NCBI RefSeq assembly: GCF_014705615.1
Contig: NZ_JACXJA010000026.1
Coordinates: 1-64,000, forward strand
DNA: 64,000 bases
Source: Paenibacillus oceani
GTDB taxonomy: Bacteria; Bacillota; Bacilli; Paenibacillales; NBRC-103111
Direction of reading: 5' to 3'
Of the stretch, positions 17,257 to 26,462 are shown in pieces (within the stretch, counting starts at the first letter, position 1; the number at the start of each line of letters is the position of its first letter). The notes under the pieces are model-generated. The model ran no database searches and was not told where the DNA came from. It saw nothing but the letters and a program-made list of their open reading frames with translations. Position numbers and translations under genes: made by a program.

Positions 17257-18891
17257 ATGATTTATGAACCTGACCCAACCTATTGGAATAATGATGTTGC
17301 CTATTACATTGAACGAACACATAAACTCACACTGGATAAACCATGCATCACCATAAAAATACCTTTTGACCGTCTCGGCTTAGATGAAAATAGGGATCAA
17401 GTAGCTCTCTCCGATTTTGCATTAAGAGAATGGGGTAATCATATTAGGACATTAAATGAATTGATTTATAACCGGTCACGTCCTGATAAAGAAAATGGTG
17501 CTTATTATTGTTTTCGTCCAACGAATGTGGTGTTGCAACGTAATGCATCCTTTGTCGAAGTCATCTCGGAAGAATGGTATCTATGCTTAATGATTACAGT
17601 TCAACTTCCGTTCAGGAATAATGATAAAGCTATGCGCATGCTCTGCAAAATGCTTCCAAAAGAAGTGGAGAAGTTTATTGCTACGTTTGATCTCATCCAA
17701 TTAAATGCAGCCTATGGATTGGTAAAAAAACAAAATAGGATTCGCGAATGGCTGAAATCCAGTGATTATTGTGCGTTTATTGCGAATGGCAGCATTTTGC
17801 CAAGAAATAAAGACAACAGCGGGCCACTGGAGGGTGCCTTGCCTTTTACATCCCCGGAAGATGTTGAAGTTGAAATTTGTGGTCTGCGAGGAATGGGAAT
17901 TAAACAAGGTGTGACGGTCATCACCGGCGGTGGTTATTCGGGTAAAAGCACTTTGCTGGATGCACTAAATTCGGGGATTTACAATCACAGCATAGGCGAC
18001 GGACGAGAATTTGTGATAACCGATCAAAGTGCAATGGAAATATCCGCAGAGGAAGGCCGTTCCATAAAAAATATCAATATTACGCCTTTCATAAAATGGA
18101 TACCCAATGGTTCGGCTGAACAGTTTTCGACTGACTACGCCTCAGGTTCCACATCTCAAGCCGGAAATATTATGGAGGCAGTCAACGTCGGGTGTAAGCT
18201 TCTTCTTATTGATGAAGACAGAAGTGCGACGAATTTTATGATTCAAGACATCAAAATGCGTTCCTTAATCAAGCATGAACCCATTACACCTTTTACGGAA
18301 CGTGTCAGGGAGCTTTATGAGGCTGCCCACGTATCTTCCGTTCTTGTTATTGGAGGTAGCGGTGAATTTTTAGCCGTTGCCGATCAAATCATCCTGATGG
18401 ACAATTTTGTGCCAAAAAACGTAACCCAGGAAGCAAAAAAATTATGTGAACACGACAAACCACGCGAACGTATCCCCTTTACAAAATGGGAGATAGAAAG
18501 AAAAATAACCACCGATCACTTTTCGAGCTATCCACAGGGCAGTGGTACAGAAAAGCTGATGGTTTCAACCATGGGATACATGATGATAGGTGATGAACAA
18601 ATTGATATCAGAGGGCTTTACAATATCACATCACACGCCCAGCTTGCAGCTATCGCCTTTTTAATTCGAAAAATCGCTGTAAGAAATCAGGATCGCCTCA
18701 TCTTTCTTCATGAAAAGATCAAAAAAGCACTCGAAGATATGGAGAGAGAAGGAGTAGATATCGTATTTTCTTCCTTTTTCCCTGATTTCGATAGATGGCT
18801 TGAATTACCAAGAATTAATGAAGTGTTAGCTGTCATAAACCGAATGAAACATTTGAATTTTATTCAGCTCGATTCCTCTGAACACCTCTAA
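17257..18891 (+). CDS. ABC-class predicted ATPase (PF09818-type), N-terminally atypical
   Basis: A 544-residue protein carrying the signatures of the stand-alone 'ATPase of the ABC class' family: Walker A ITGGGYSGKSTLLDAL (near residue 228), IYNHSIGDGREFVITDQSA, the signature-like ASGSTSQAGNIMEAV, Walker B CKLLLIDEDRSATNFMI and LVIGGSGEFLAVADQIILMD. The usual N-terminal segment with IDGRGY and HVQGDP is missing or diverged; the frame is open only from 17194, and the ATG at 17257 lacks a clear ribosome binding site. It may therefore be 5'-truncated by a frameshift in the preceding remnant. The cellular role of the family is unknown. Confidence 0.82.
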   Translation: MIYEPDPTYWNNDVAYYIERTHKLTLDKPCITIKIPFDRLGLDENRDQVALSDFALREWGNHIRTLNELIYNRSRPDKENGAYYCFRPTNVVLQRNASFVEVISEEWYLCLMITVQLPFRNNDKAMRMLCKMLPKEVEKFIATFDLIQLNAAYGLVKKQNRIREWLKSSDYCAFIANGSILPRNKDNSGPLEGALPFTSPEDVEVEICGLRGMGIKQGVTVITGGGYSGKSTLLDALNSGIYNHSIGDGREFVITDQSAMEISAEEGRSIKNINITPFIKWIPNGSAEQFSTDYASGSTSQAGNIMEAVNVGCKLLLIDEDRSATNFMIQDIKMRSLIKHEPITPFTERVRELYEAAHVSSVLVIGGSGEFLAVADQIILMDNFVPKNVTQEAKKLCEHDKPRERIPFTKWEIERKITTDHFSSYPQGSGTEKLMVSTMGYMMIGDEQIDIRGLYNITSHAQLAAIAFLIRKIAVRNQDRLIFLHEKIKKALEDMEREGVDIVFSSFFPDFDRWLELPRINEVLAVINRMKHLNFIQLDSSEHL

Positions 18892-19050
18892 TCACGACAT
18901 GAAGAAGGACCGCGAGAGCGGTCCGTAGCTCGAACGCGATTCGCCGCGCGCTCCCTGGTTCCAGTACGCCGCGTACCGCATCTCTTCCGTAACCGGAAAG
19001 TGGCGGTGGTAATAGCTTCGCGCCAATTCGCGGAATTGCCGGGGAAGCAG
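18892..19050 (-). pseudogene. Possible C-terminal protein fragment downstream of the AraC gene
   Basis: In frame after the AraC stop codon the minus strand stays open as LLPRQFRELARSYYHRHFPV followed by TEEMRYAAYWNQGARGE. The composition looks like protein, but I cannot assign it to a family. It has no start codon of its own. It may be the residue of a deleted gene or only a chance open frame. Confidence 0.25.
18907..18924. terminator. Bidirectional hairpin between convergent genes
   Basis: Perfect 7-bp GC-rich stem GGACCGC / GCGGTCC with a GAGA tetraloop, 16 bases after the ATPase stop. No strong T run follows on either strand. Confidence 0.5.
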
Positions 19051-19920
19051 CTAGATCCGATGCGCTTTTCTGAAGGCGGTCGGCGTGACTCCCATATGCT
19101 TCTTGAAGATGTAGCTTAAATAATAGGCGTTCTGGTAACCAATGTATTCCGAGATTTGATCAAGTGTCATGGTTGTTTCCAGCAGCAGCTGTCTCGCTTT
19201 TTCCAGACGCACTTCGGTCAAAAACCGGATCGGGGTTTGTCCGAAGCTAGCTTTAAACTTCTGGCATAGCCGTGCTGGACTTAGTCGCAATTGGGCAGCA
19301 ATGTCCTTCAGATCAACAGTCTCAAAGGCATGTTTGCGAATGAGGGCGGAGGCTTCGTTCATGATCGGCTCTGGTTGTTTGCCAGCTTGCCATTCTGCCG
19401 GCCAAGGCCATTTGCTGCACTCCCTCCCATATGATAACCAGATGTCCAGCATATAGTGACCGCACAGCCACAGCTTCACTTCCTCACTGAGTCCTTCGGA
19501 TTGCTTCATCAAGGAATAATTGCTTGCCAACCGCTTCGTGTCGGCGATACTCGTTTTGCCGACAAACCGGGACGGTTCCGCCTGTCCCACTCTCACCAAG
19601 TCGTTGATCCGCCATTGAACCCGAATCGCAAAAAAAGTAAGCGGCGAAATAACGACTCTGCGCAGAACCGTATTTGCCGGACAAATGATCAAATCTCCGA
19701 ATGCGGCAATGCCTTTCTCCTGGTTAAATTCATACTGGAACGACCCGTCTATGACGGCGAAAATGGTCCACTCCTTGCAGGTATCCTCGTAAAACAAAAA
19801 TTTGTCTTTTCGCTCCCAATATCTACAGTAGGTGAGCTGGGGAATCAGAACATTTCGACCCTCTTCGGTATGCAAGATCGGCTCCTCCGTTCTGCGAGAG
19901 TACTTCACTAGCCGTAACAT
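19051..19920 (-). CDS. AraC-family transcriptional regulator
   Basis: A 289-residue protein with an N-terminal cupin-like sensing region (WTIFAVIDGSFQYEF.. GDLIICPANTVLRRV) and a C-terminal double helix-turn-helix (VDLKDIAAQLRLSPARLCQK, then LDQISEYIGYQNAYYLSYIF, ending HMGVTPTAFRKAHRI). It is divergent from the beta-helix/isomerase/binding-protein operon at 20189-24329, which is its probable target, likely in response to a sugar. The ATG at 19920 has only a weak upstream binding site. Confidence 0.92.
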   Translation of the reverse strand: MLRLVKYSRRTEEPILHTEEGRNVLIPQLTYCRYWERKDKFLFYEDTCKEWTIFAVIDGSFQYEFNQEKGIAAFGDLIICPANTVLRRVVISPLTFFAIRVQWRINDLVRVGQAEPSRFVGKTSIADTKRLASNYSLMKQSEGLSEEVKLWLCGHYMLDIWLSYGRECSKWPWPAEWQAGKQPEPIMNEASALIRKHAFETVDLKDIAAQLRLSPARLCQKFKASFGQTPIRFLTEVRLEKARQLLLETTMTLDQISEYIGYQNAYYLSYIFKKHMGVTPTAFRKAHRI

Positions 19921-20188
19921 GATCTGAGACTGATTGTATCATACGATTGATTTTTAAGGCAGGACCCAGGAAGATTATCCAGGCGTTGCCTGGCCGACAT
20001 GTATCCCCTCCCTTCCCAGGAAGGGGACTTCTCTCGGAATTCCGTTAAAATTTATATATAGTCTGGTTTAATTCTCTTTATTTTAAAAGCAATCGGGTTC
20101 CACTATGCTGAAAGCAGGATCTGCTTGCTCGTATTGTGTAAACGCTTACCGGTTCTTGAAACCAAAAACCACAGATCGGAGGTCTACT

Positions 20189-22120
20189 ATGAATCAAGAG
20201 AAAGAAATCGGCACAAAGGAAGAGGTTGACGATTCGGGAACGGTCAGCGGCAGCAGAAGAAAGCTGCTCGCATCGATTGGCTTGGCAGGCACGGCTTTGG
20301 TCGCGGGCAGTCTATGGAGTGCAGCGAATGTCCAGGGGAAACGTGTGACAGAAGCGGTATACGGGGCGGAAGAGGAGGGATGTTGTTGGCCCAAGGTGAC
20401 GATTGCCGAGCTGCGCACCTTGTCGACGGCTCCTGCGGAACGGTATGAGGTGACAGACCCGGGCCAGGAGGGCGTCTTCCGTTTCGATCCGGCCGACGGG
20501 TCGAGCGCGGATGACACCGGTCTAGTAATCGTGTCGGCTACAGGAGCACGGTTCAAGCGCATTTTCCAAGGAGCGTTCAACGTAAAATGGTTTGGAGCGA
20601 AAGGCGACAACGCGTCCGACGATACACATTCCATACAAGCGGCTGTAGATGCCGCGCAGAACCGGGGGTCAGTCGTCTACTTTCCGTCTTCGGATTTTTA
20701 TTTGATCTCAAGCCCGATCCTGATTGATTCCAGTAAGCGAGGGATTCGGCTGATCGGGGACGACTACAACCGACGGGTCCATTCTTCCGTCATTCGTCCG
20801 CATGCTTCCGTAACGGTGTCGGCTCCGCTCGAAGCAATCTTTAAGTTTACGGATACCGCGGTGGGGAATCAGTTCGAATTCTCGAATCTCGACATATCCG
20901 GGGACAACAAGACGAAGTACGGGATATATTCCAAAAAAATCGCGCATTCGCTGTTCCGCCGGATCTCCATCAAAGGAACGACTTTGGCCGCGCTTGCTAT
21001 CGGCTACGGCTGGTGCAATGACGTCGAGACATGCGAAATATCTTACAACCGCGGCGATGGCATCCAATTGGTTGATGGTGAAGTGAACGTCTTCAATGTT
21101 GTGAATACGAAAATATTCACGAATGACGGCATCGGCATCTATTTGTCCAGAAAAGCGCTTGGCGTCCGGATCAACGGCTGCAATATCGAAGGAAACAAAA
21201 TATGCGGCGTTTTCGCCCGCAATTCGATCATGCCCTTCGATCTGTCCGACAACTATTTCGAAAATAACGGCTCGGTCGGTTATTCGTTTGCGAATCCGGC
21301 GCGGTTGGTGAAAGCGCAGATCATTATAAACGGAACAGTCGCAGCGGCCACGGTCGGCAACACGCAGCCGGTCAGTTCCATCCGGATCGTCAATAATTTC
21401 GCCAGTCTACGGGATTCCGACTGTTTGGTAGCTTGCTATTCCGCCAAGCTGGGGCTGGAGATCGGTAACAACAGCATCTCCCGCTCGAGCGCTCCTTTCA
21501 AAGCCTACACGCTGCTAAGAACAGGGACGAGCAGGACCGGAATGGGAGCATGGGTCAACAATCTGAAGATATACGGGAACGGCGTCGCTTACGACGAAAC
21601 GTACGCTTCGCTGGCGAATTTGCAAATCGAGGACTTGGCCGCATCGAAGACACACTTTCATAAGGCTGAAATTCAGGGTGTTACGAGGGTAAACTACTCG
21701 CCGGGTCTGGGACAATTCGTTCCCGTCACGACGGGAAGCGGAACGTTTGCTTTGTCGAGCGCCACCTACCGCACCTACGAGGCGTTTGAACTGTCCGGGG
21801 CTGCCAATACGAGCGACTGGGGGTTCACGATCGATTTGGCGTTGTACCCGGAGTTAGCGAGCAAGTACGTTTATTTTGCTTTTTATGCGAGAGCTTCGGA
21901 GGCTTTGGCGGGTGCTGCGGCCTATTCCAGTCAGTTAGGTCCGAGCACGACAGCCTATTTTGAGATTACGGATTGGCAGCTCGTCTCCTACGTAGACTTA
22001 TTGCCGTCCTCGGGAACAGTTTCCTTCGGTATACGGAAACTGTCTGTCCATGCAACCAGTCTCGTATATGTCGCCCATCCGGTATTGAGCGAGGTTGGGG
22101 TACCGTACGACTGGTACTGA
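20189..22120 (+). CDS. Tat-exported right-handed beta-helix (pectate-lyase-3-like) protein
   Basis: A 643-residue protein. The start at 20189 has GGAGGT 6 bases upstream. Residues ~20-50 form a twin-arginine signal (SRRKLLASIGLAGTALVAGS). A module of ~100 residues follows (KVTIAELRTL.., DPGQEGVFRFDPADGSSADD, TGARFKRIF), then NVKWFGAKGDNASDDTHSIQ, the entry to a Pectate_lyase_3 beta-helix with many N-rich turns (YNRGDGIQLVDGEVNVFNVV, NDGIGIYLS), and a C-terminal beta-sandwich. Such proteins bind or cleave polysaccharides outside the cell. First gene of an operon with an isomerase and a solute-binding protein; a paralogue with the same N-terminal module is at 38418. Confidence 0.85.
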   Translation: MNQEKEIGTKEEVDDSGTVSGSRRKLLASIGLAGTALVAGSLWSAANVQGKRVTEAVYGAEEEGCCWPKVTIAELRTLSTAPAERYEVTDPGQEGVFRFDPADGSSADDTGLVIVSATGARFKRIFQGAFNVKWFGAKGDNASDDTHSIQAAVDAAQNRGSVVYFPSSDFYLISSPILIDSSKRGIRLIGDDYNRRVHSSVIRPHASVTVSAPLEAIFKFTDTAVGNQFEFSNLDISGDNKTKYGIYSKKIAHSLFRRISIKGTTLAALAIGYGWCNDVETCEISYNRGDGIQLVDGEVNVFNVVNTKIFTNDGIGIYLSRKALGVRINGCNIEGNKICGVFARNSIMPFDLSDNYFENNGSVGYSFANPARLVKAQIIINGTVAAATVGNTQPVSSIRIVNNFASLRDSDCLVACYSAKLGLEIGNNSISRSSAPFKAYTLLRTGTSRTGMGAWVNNLKIYGNGVAYDETYASLANLQIEDLAASKTHFHKAEIQGVTRVNYSPGLGQFVPVTTGSGTFALSSATYRTYEAFELSGAANTSDWGFTIDLALYPELASKYVYFAFYARASEALAGAAAYSSQLGPSTTAYFEITDWQLVSYVDLLPSSGTVSFGIRKLSVHATSLVYVAHPVLSEVGVPYDWY

Positions 22121-22160
22121 ACACGGGATTGCGGGAACTGAAATAGGAGGGACGCGGAAG

Positions 22161-22997
22161 ATGAAACTGGCCTGTATGACATTGCCTTATGCAACCTGTT
22201 CCATGGAAAGGGCTTTGGATGGAATCGCGCGCGCGGGGTATCGATATATCGGCATCGGGAATCCTCACGCGGGGATTGAATTACCGGATGCGGACGACAT
22301 CCGTGCCATCGGCCGATTGACCGGACTGTTTGCCATGTACAACTTGCAGCCGCTGCAGCTCATGTCCAATGCTTTTTTTAAGATCGATCAGCCGATCGAG
22401 CGGGCGAGGCAGCGCATGCAACTAGCGAAAGCGCTGGGGATCAAGGAAATACTTACTATCGGGACGCAAAGCTATCGCTCCTTTCCGTCGGATCCTCTGA
22501 CAGAGGAGGAAATGCAACCGATAAACCGGGCATACATCGAACGGTACAAACAAATTGCCGAGGAAGCGGCCCTACTCGACCTCATCATAACGATCAAACC
22601 CCATACCGGCAATACGGCAACCGCCGCGGATATGCAGGAGACTTTGCAGCAAATCGGTTCCCCGCATATTCGGGGGTGCTACGATCCCGGCAATGTGGAG
22701 TTTTACGAAGGAATTGATGCCTCTGACGATTTTCCCCAGGTGGCGGAGCACACGCATTCGCTTATCGCCAAAGACCACCGCGGGGAGCGGGGCGCACGCG
22801 ATTTCCCGATACCCGGTACAGGAGATGTAGATTTCCCGGCTATTTTTACCGTTTTAAAGAGGGGTGGGTTCGAGGGCAATGTATTTTTGGAGCGGGTGGA
22901 CGGACCGGCTGTACCCGAGCTGATCGATCAGCGAATCGCAGATGCTCGAATGCACCTGGTTCGCATGTTGCAGGAAGCGGGTTTTAGACCAGAATGA
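22161..22997 (+). CDS. Sugar phosphate isomerase/epimerase (xylose-isomerase-like TIM barrel)
   Basis: A 278-residue protein; AGGAGGGACGCGG precedes the ATG at 22161. The sequence starts MKLACMTLPYATCSMERALD and contains metal-site features of the AP-endonuclease-2/xylose-isomerase-like fold: LLDLIITIKPHTGNTATAAD, IRGCYDPGNVEFYEGID, LIAKDHRG and GTGDVDFPAIFTVLKRGGFE followed by GNVFLERV. These enzymes interconvert sugar or inositol derivatives or act as epimerases; the substrate cannot be told. Second gene of the AraC-divergent operon, 40 bases after the beta-helix gene. Confidence 0.85.
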   Translation: MKLACMTLPYATCSMERALDGIARAGYRYIGIGNPHAGIELPDADDIRAIGRLTGLFAMYNLQPLQLMSNAFFKIDQPIERARQRMQLAKALGIKEILTIGTQSYRSFPSDPLTEEEMQPINRAYIERYKQIAEEAALLDLIITIKPHTGNTATAADMQETLQQIGSPHIRGCYDPGNVEFYEGIDASDDFPQVAEHTHSLIAKDHRGERGARDFPIPGTGDVDFPAIFTVLKRGGFEGNVFLERVDGPAVPELIDQRIADARMHLVRMLQEAGFRPE

Positions 22998-23018
22998 TGG
23001 AAACGCGAGGGTGTCCAT

Positions 23019-24329
23019 ATGTTCAAGCAGAGAGCAAGATTGCTAATCCTGTTAGCCGGAATAACCGCTATTGTCGGAGCTTGCAGCGGAGGGGTAAAAG
23101 AGGGAGCCGATGTTCCTCAAACGGCTAAAGAAAATCCGGCCAAACGCGTTCCGCTAACCTTAGTGTCCATTTCTCCTATAGAGGAGATGGAAGTGGTTTA
23201 TTTGGAGCCGCTGCGCAAAAAACACCCTCATCTCGATGTGCGGTACATTCAATCATCGAAGGCTAATGGCACGACGATTCCCGAACTGCTGGCAACCGGC
23301 GTCAAGTTCGATTTGTACACCAATTCACGGGGAGGATTCGAGGAGACGCTGCTCGATTACGATCTGAAGTACGATATGAGCGACTTGATCCGCAAGCACA
23401 ACGTCGATATTGGCCATCTGGAGCCGACAGCCATCGAATCGATGCGGCAGATGTTCGATGGAAAGCTTTATGGCCTTCCGGTTAAGATGAACAGTTTGCT
23501 GCTCTACTACAACAAGACGCTTTTCGATACGTTCGGAGTGTCCTATCCGAAAGACGGGATGTCATGGGCGGAAACGCTCGATCTGGCGAACAGAATGACA
23601 CGGTTTGACGGCAGCGTGCAATATTACGGGATCGGCAGCCATGGTACGGGTGCGATGATCGGCTGGAATCCCTATTCTTTGCCATTGGTGGACGGGACCA
23701 AGCGAATACCGACGGTTCATACGAACGCGCAATGGCAGACACTGGTCCAATCTGTGCTATTAAATCCCGTATTCACGAAAGCATACAAAGAAATAGGGAA
23801 AATACCGGATTGGTCAACGTTTAGCAAGGACCGCAGGGTTGCCATGCTTTTGTACACGGCGGCCGCTCCGCTTGCACTGACAAAAGAGTTTTCGTCGCTC
23901 GATTGGGACATGGTTTCATTTCCGGTATTGCCCGGCTTGGCTGAAGTTGGCTCGCAGGTTTCTCCGAATTATCTCGGCATCACTTCGCTTTCGGAGCATA
24001 AAGAGGCGGCCATGGAGGCAATCAAGTTTTGGACTTCGCTCGAATTTTTTGTCGAAAATTCGAAGGGCGGTACATTGATGGCTTCGAGAGCCAAGGAAGT
24101 GAGGGAGACGCTTGGATCGGAATCTCCTTTCCCGAGTAAAAATTGGCAGGCGGTCACCTATTATCCTTTCGCGCCGCTTGCAGCGACAACGAACGTCGAT
24201 TCCAAAGCGAGGAGCATCTATGAGAAGCATCTGAATGCGTTGCTTGCGGGAACGGTCGATCTCAACACAGGCTTGCGTATGATGGCGGAAGAGACACAGA
24301 AAATGATAGACGAGCAGCCGAACCCATGA
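23019..24329 (+). CDS. Extracellular solute-binding lipoprotein (family 1)
   Basis: A 436-residue ABC-transporter sugar-binding protein. It has a lipoprotein signal with lipobox IVGAC (Cys at residue 22), then the two-lobed binding fold with MFDGKLYGLPVKMNSLLLYY, FGVSYPKDGMSWAETLDLAN and MTRFDGSVQYYGI. It is the third gene of the operon, 21 bases after the isomerase. No permease or ATPase gene is nearby, so it probably uses transport subunits encoded elsewhere or acts as a sensor subunit. Three more proteins of the same subfamily occur in the window. Confidence 0.9.
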   Translation: MFKQRARLLILLAGITAIVGACSGGVKEGADVPQTAKENPAKRVPLTLVSISPIEEMEVVYLEPLRKKHPHLDVRYIQSSKANGTTIPELLATGVKFDLYTNSRGGFEETLLDYDLKYDMSDLIRKHNVDIGHLEPTAIESMRQMFDGKLYGLPVKMNSLLLYYNKTLFDTFGVSYPKDGMSWAETLDLANRMTRFDGSVQYYGIGSHGTGAMIGWNPYSLPLVDGTKRIPTVHTNAQWQTLVQSVLLNPVFTKAYKEIGKIPDWSTFSKDRRVAMLLYTAAAPLALTKEFSSLDWDMVSFPVLPGLAEVGSQVSPNYLGITSLSEHKEAAMEAIKFWTSLEFFVENSKGGTLMASRAKEVRETLGSESPFPSKNWQAVTYYPFAPLAATTNVDSKARSIYEKHLNALLAGTVDLNTGLRMMAEETQKMIDEQPNP

Positions 24330-24370
24330 AGCGATTGTTAGTGGGATGCCGAAGTAAAATGAAGGTGGCT

Positions 24371-24453
24371 CGGCTAACGGAAACGATAGCTTAATCGTTA
24401 CACCAACGGCAGCCGGCCAAAATGTTCGGCTGCCTCGTTGTGCTAACGGTATT
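24371..24453 (+). repeat. Intergenic triple-hairpin element, copy H
   Basis: CGGCTAACGGAAACGATAGC, centre AACGGCAGCCGGCC / TTCGGCTGCC, right motif TGCTAACGG. Lies 41 bases after the operon end. Confidence 0.85.
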
Positions 24454-24514
24454 CTTTCAATAAGTCCATTTTCATAAAACATCCCCTCCTCCTCCAAAAT
24501 ATTCAACAACTAAG

Positions 24515-24574
24515 CCTGCTCAAAAAACCGTTCCATCCAGAAACATACTGGAAGAAGAACGGTTTCTAAGCAGG
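24515..24574 (-). terminator. Terminator between purC and the binding-protein operon
   Basis: Long stem: CCTGCT..AAACCGTTC (24515-24533) pairs with GAACGGTTT..AGCAGG (24557-24574). On the minus strand the right arm ends in GGTTTTTT, typical of an intrinsic terminator for purC; on the plus strand it would also stop readthrough. Confidence 0.7.
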
Positions 24575-24609
24575 TCGCTCGGGATGACCCAAATAAATAT
24601 GCGATCGGT

Positions 24610-25299
24610 TTATTCGCCTGCCAGCATGAGCTTCTCCAGCTCAAGCGGTTCAACGTACACTCCGTCCTTGTAAGCTCTCATGTTCCCCCCGGAGATTTCA
24701 TCGATAAGAACAACTTGCCCGTCCTTTTTCAATCGGCCAAATTCCAACTTGATATCATACAGCTCGATGCCCTTCAAGCTGAGCTCGTCCTTCACGACTT
24801 GACTGATTTGCTTCGTCAGTTTTTCCAGCGCTTCGTACTCTTCCGCCGACAAAATACGCAGCATTTCAAGAGCAGACTTGCTGATCGGCGGATCTTGACG
24901 CGCATCATCCTTTAACGTCACTTCCACAAATGCATCCAGTTGTTGCCCTTCTTCCGCATATAGACCATAACGACGAAGGAAGCTTCCTACCGCACGATAG
25001 CGGCATATGACCTCAAGCCCTTTGCCGAATACAGAGGCGGGAGCGACGGTCATCGTTGCTTTCTCGATATCCGCATCGATGTAATGGGTCGGAATGTTCG
25101 CAGCATTCAATTTTTCGAAAAAGAACTTCGTTAAGCGGAGTCCTGCCCGCCCGGCGCCTTCCATAACTAACCCGACTGTATTGGCGCCGGGATCGAATAC
25201 GCCATTCTCTCCTGTTACATCATCCTTAAACTGCAACAGGTAATCCCCATTTTCCAGCTCATATACATCTTTTGTTTTCCCGGTGTACAAACGATTCAC
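24610..25299 (-). CDS. purC: Phosphoribosylaminoimidazole-succinocarboxamide synthase
   Basis: A 229-residue SAICAR synthetase, catalysing ATP-dependent addition of aspartate to CAIR in purine synthesis. Visible family motifs: LYTGKTKDVYELENGDYLLQ, FKDDVTG, EVICRYRAVGSFLRRYG, ISKSALEMLRILS, GIELYDIKLEFG and VVLIDEISGGNMRAY. Length agrees with the short bacterial form. It uses a GTG start at 25299 with AAGGGGG upstream. It stands alone here rather than in a pur operon, so it may be a second copy or a dispersed purine gene. Confidence 0.93.
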   Translation of the reverse strand: MNRLYTGKTKDVYELENGDYLLQFKDDVTGENGVFDPGANTVGLVMEGAGRAGLRLTKFFFEKLNAANIPTHYIDADIEKATMTVAPASVFGKGLEVICRYRAVGSFLRRYGLYAEEGQQLDAFVEVTLKDDARQDPPISKSALEMLRILSAEEYEALEKLTKQISQVVKDELSLKGIELYDIKLEFGRLKKDGQVVLIDEISGGNMRAYKDGVYVEPLELEKLMLAGE

Positions 25300-25600
25300 A
25301 ATATGTTTCCCCCTTCTACGACAGTTAGATTTAGCAAATATTTTATATTATAGCATAAGCCCGGCAACTCTCTGTATCGCTATATACGTGAACTGTCGGA
25401 ACTTGGGATTTACGCTGTTGTGGTTGGGTCTGGTTTGAGAGACTGAAGCGGATAGCCGGGCCAGGATTCTGCACATTAGCAATCTATAAGAAACCGGGCA
25501 TGTTGTTCGATGATAAAATGTAGACATATAGGGGGCTGCATACGGAACGTGTAATCTTGATGATGAATGTGCAAGAAAACCAGAGAGGAGAGTCAGTGGC

Positions 25601-26131
25601 ATGGCAAAGATCGTTTTCGCATTGAACCAGTCCCTGGACGGGTTTGTCGACCATATGGCATTCCAGCCCGACCCCGTGGTATTCCGTCATTTCATCGACG
25701 ACATGCGTGGCCTGGCGGGAAGCCTGTACGGGCGCCGCATGTATGAGACCATGCGATATTGGGACGAGGACCATGTGGAATGGGATGCGCCGGAACGGGA
25801 ATACGCGGCAGCGTGGCAAAGCAAACCGAAGTGGGTGGTGTCCAGGACGTTACAGTCCGTCGGTCCGAACGCTTCTCTGATCGAGGGCGACCTCGCAGCA
25901 GCCATACGTAGGCTGAAGGCTGAGCATGAAGGGGAGATTGAAGTTTCCGGGCCGGAGTTGGCGCACAGTCTAACGGAGCTCGGTCTCGTTGATGAGTATC
26001 GACTCTATCTCCATCCAGTCGTGCTGGGTCAGGGCAAGCCGTTCTTCGCCGGTCCGCGGCCGCCGCTGCGCCTCGTGGCAAGCGATCGAATTGGCGAGCA
26101 GGTGATCAGGTTGACCTATGTTCCCGTTTAG
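25601..26131 (+). CDS. Dihydrofolate-reductase-fold protein (RibD C-terminal domain family)
   Basis: A 176-residue protein starting MAKIVFALNQSLDGFVD, then GSLYGRRMYETMRYW, IEVSGPELAHSLTELGLVDE and LHPVVLGQGKPFF. These are the standard strands of the RibD_C/YyaP-YwjB family of NADPH-binding reductase-like proteins. Substrates are generally unknown. Monocistronic. A related gene lies at 54234. Confidence 0.88.
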   Translation: MAKIVFALNQSLDGFVDHMAFQPDPVVFRHFIDDMRGLAGSLYGRRMYETMRYWDEDHVEWDAPEREYAAAWQSKPKWVVSRTLQSVGPNASLIEGDLAAAIRRLKAEHEGEIEVSGPELAHSLTELGLVDEYRLYLHPVVLGQGKPFFAGPRPPLRLVASDRIGEQVIRLTYVPV

Positions 26132-26462
26132 TTGTGCGGTTGACCTAACGGCCTAAAGGAACGTTGCTTTAGGGGATTCGAGGAACAAGAATAGAGGAGT
26201 TGCCTTGTTGAGGCGGCTTCTTTTTATTTTTCGGTGAAGTCACTGGCAGTAGAGATCAACTATAACCAATAAATCCCTGTATGCTGCCCCAATGCGATAT
26301 ATGATTAAGAAAACGAATCATTGGCGCCACAGCATGGGGAGCTTTACCTTGTACATAAGCGAGTTAACAAGTGGGGGGATGATCAATTATTTCATGGATA
26401 AACGGGCGGAGGCATAAGCCGATGGACAGGCAACATAAGGGTGAAAAAGGAGGGTGCAAGAA
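26132..26462. other. Intergenic region with two hairpins
   Basis: CCTAAAG / CTTTAGG (26152-26174) and GTTGCC / GGCGGC followed by TTCTTTTTATTTTT (around 26199-26230) look like terminators for the upstream gene. No gene is seen before GGAGGGTG at 26448-26455, the binding site of the next gene. Confidence 0.5.
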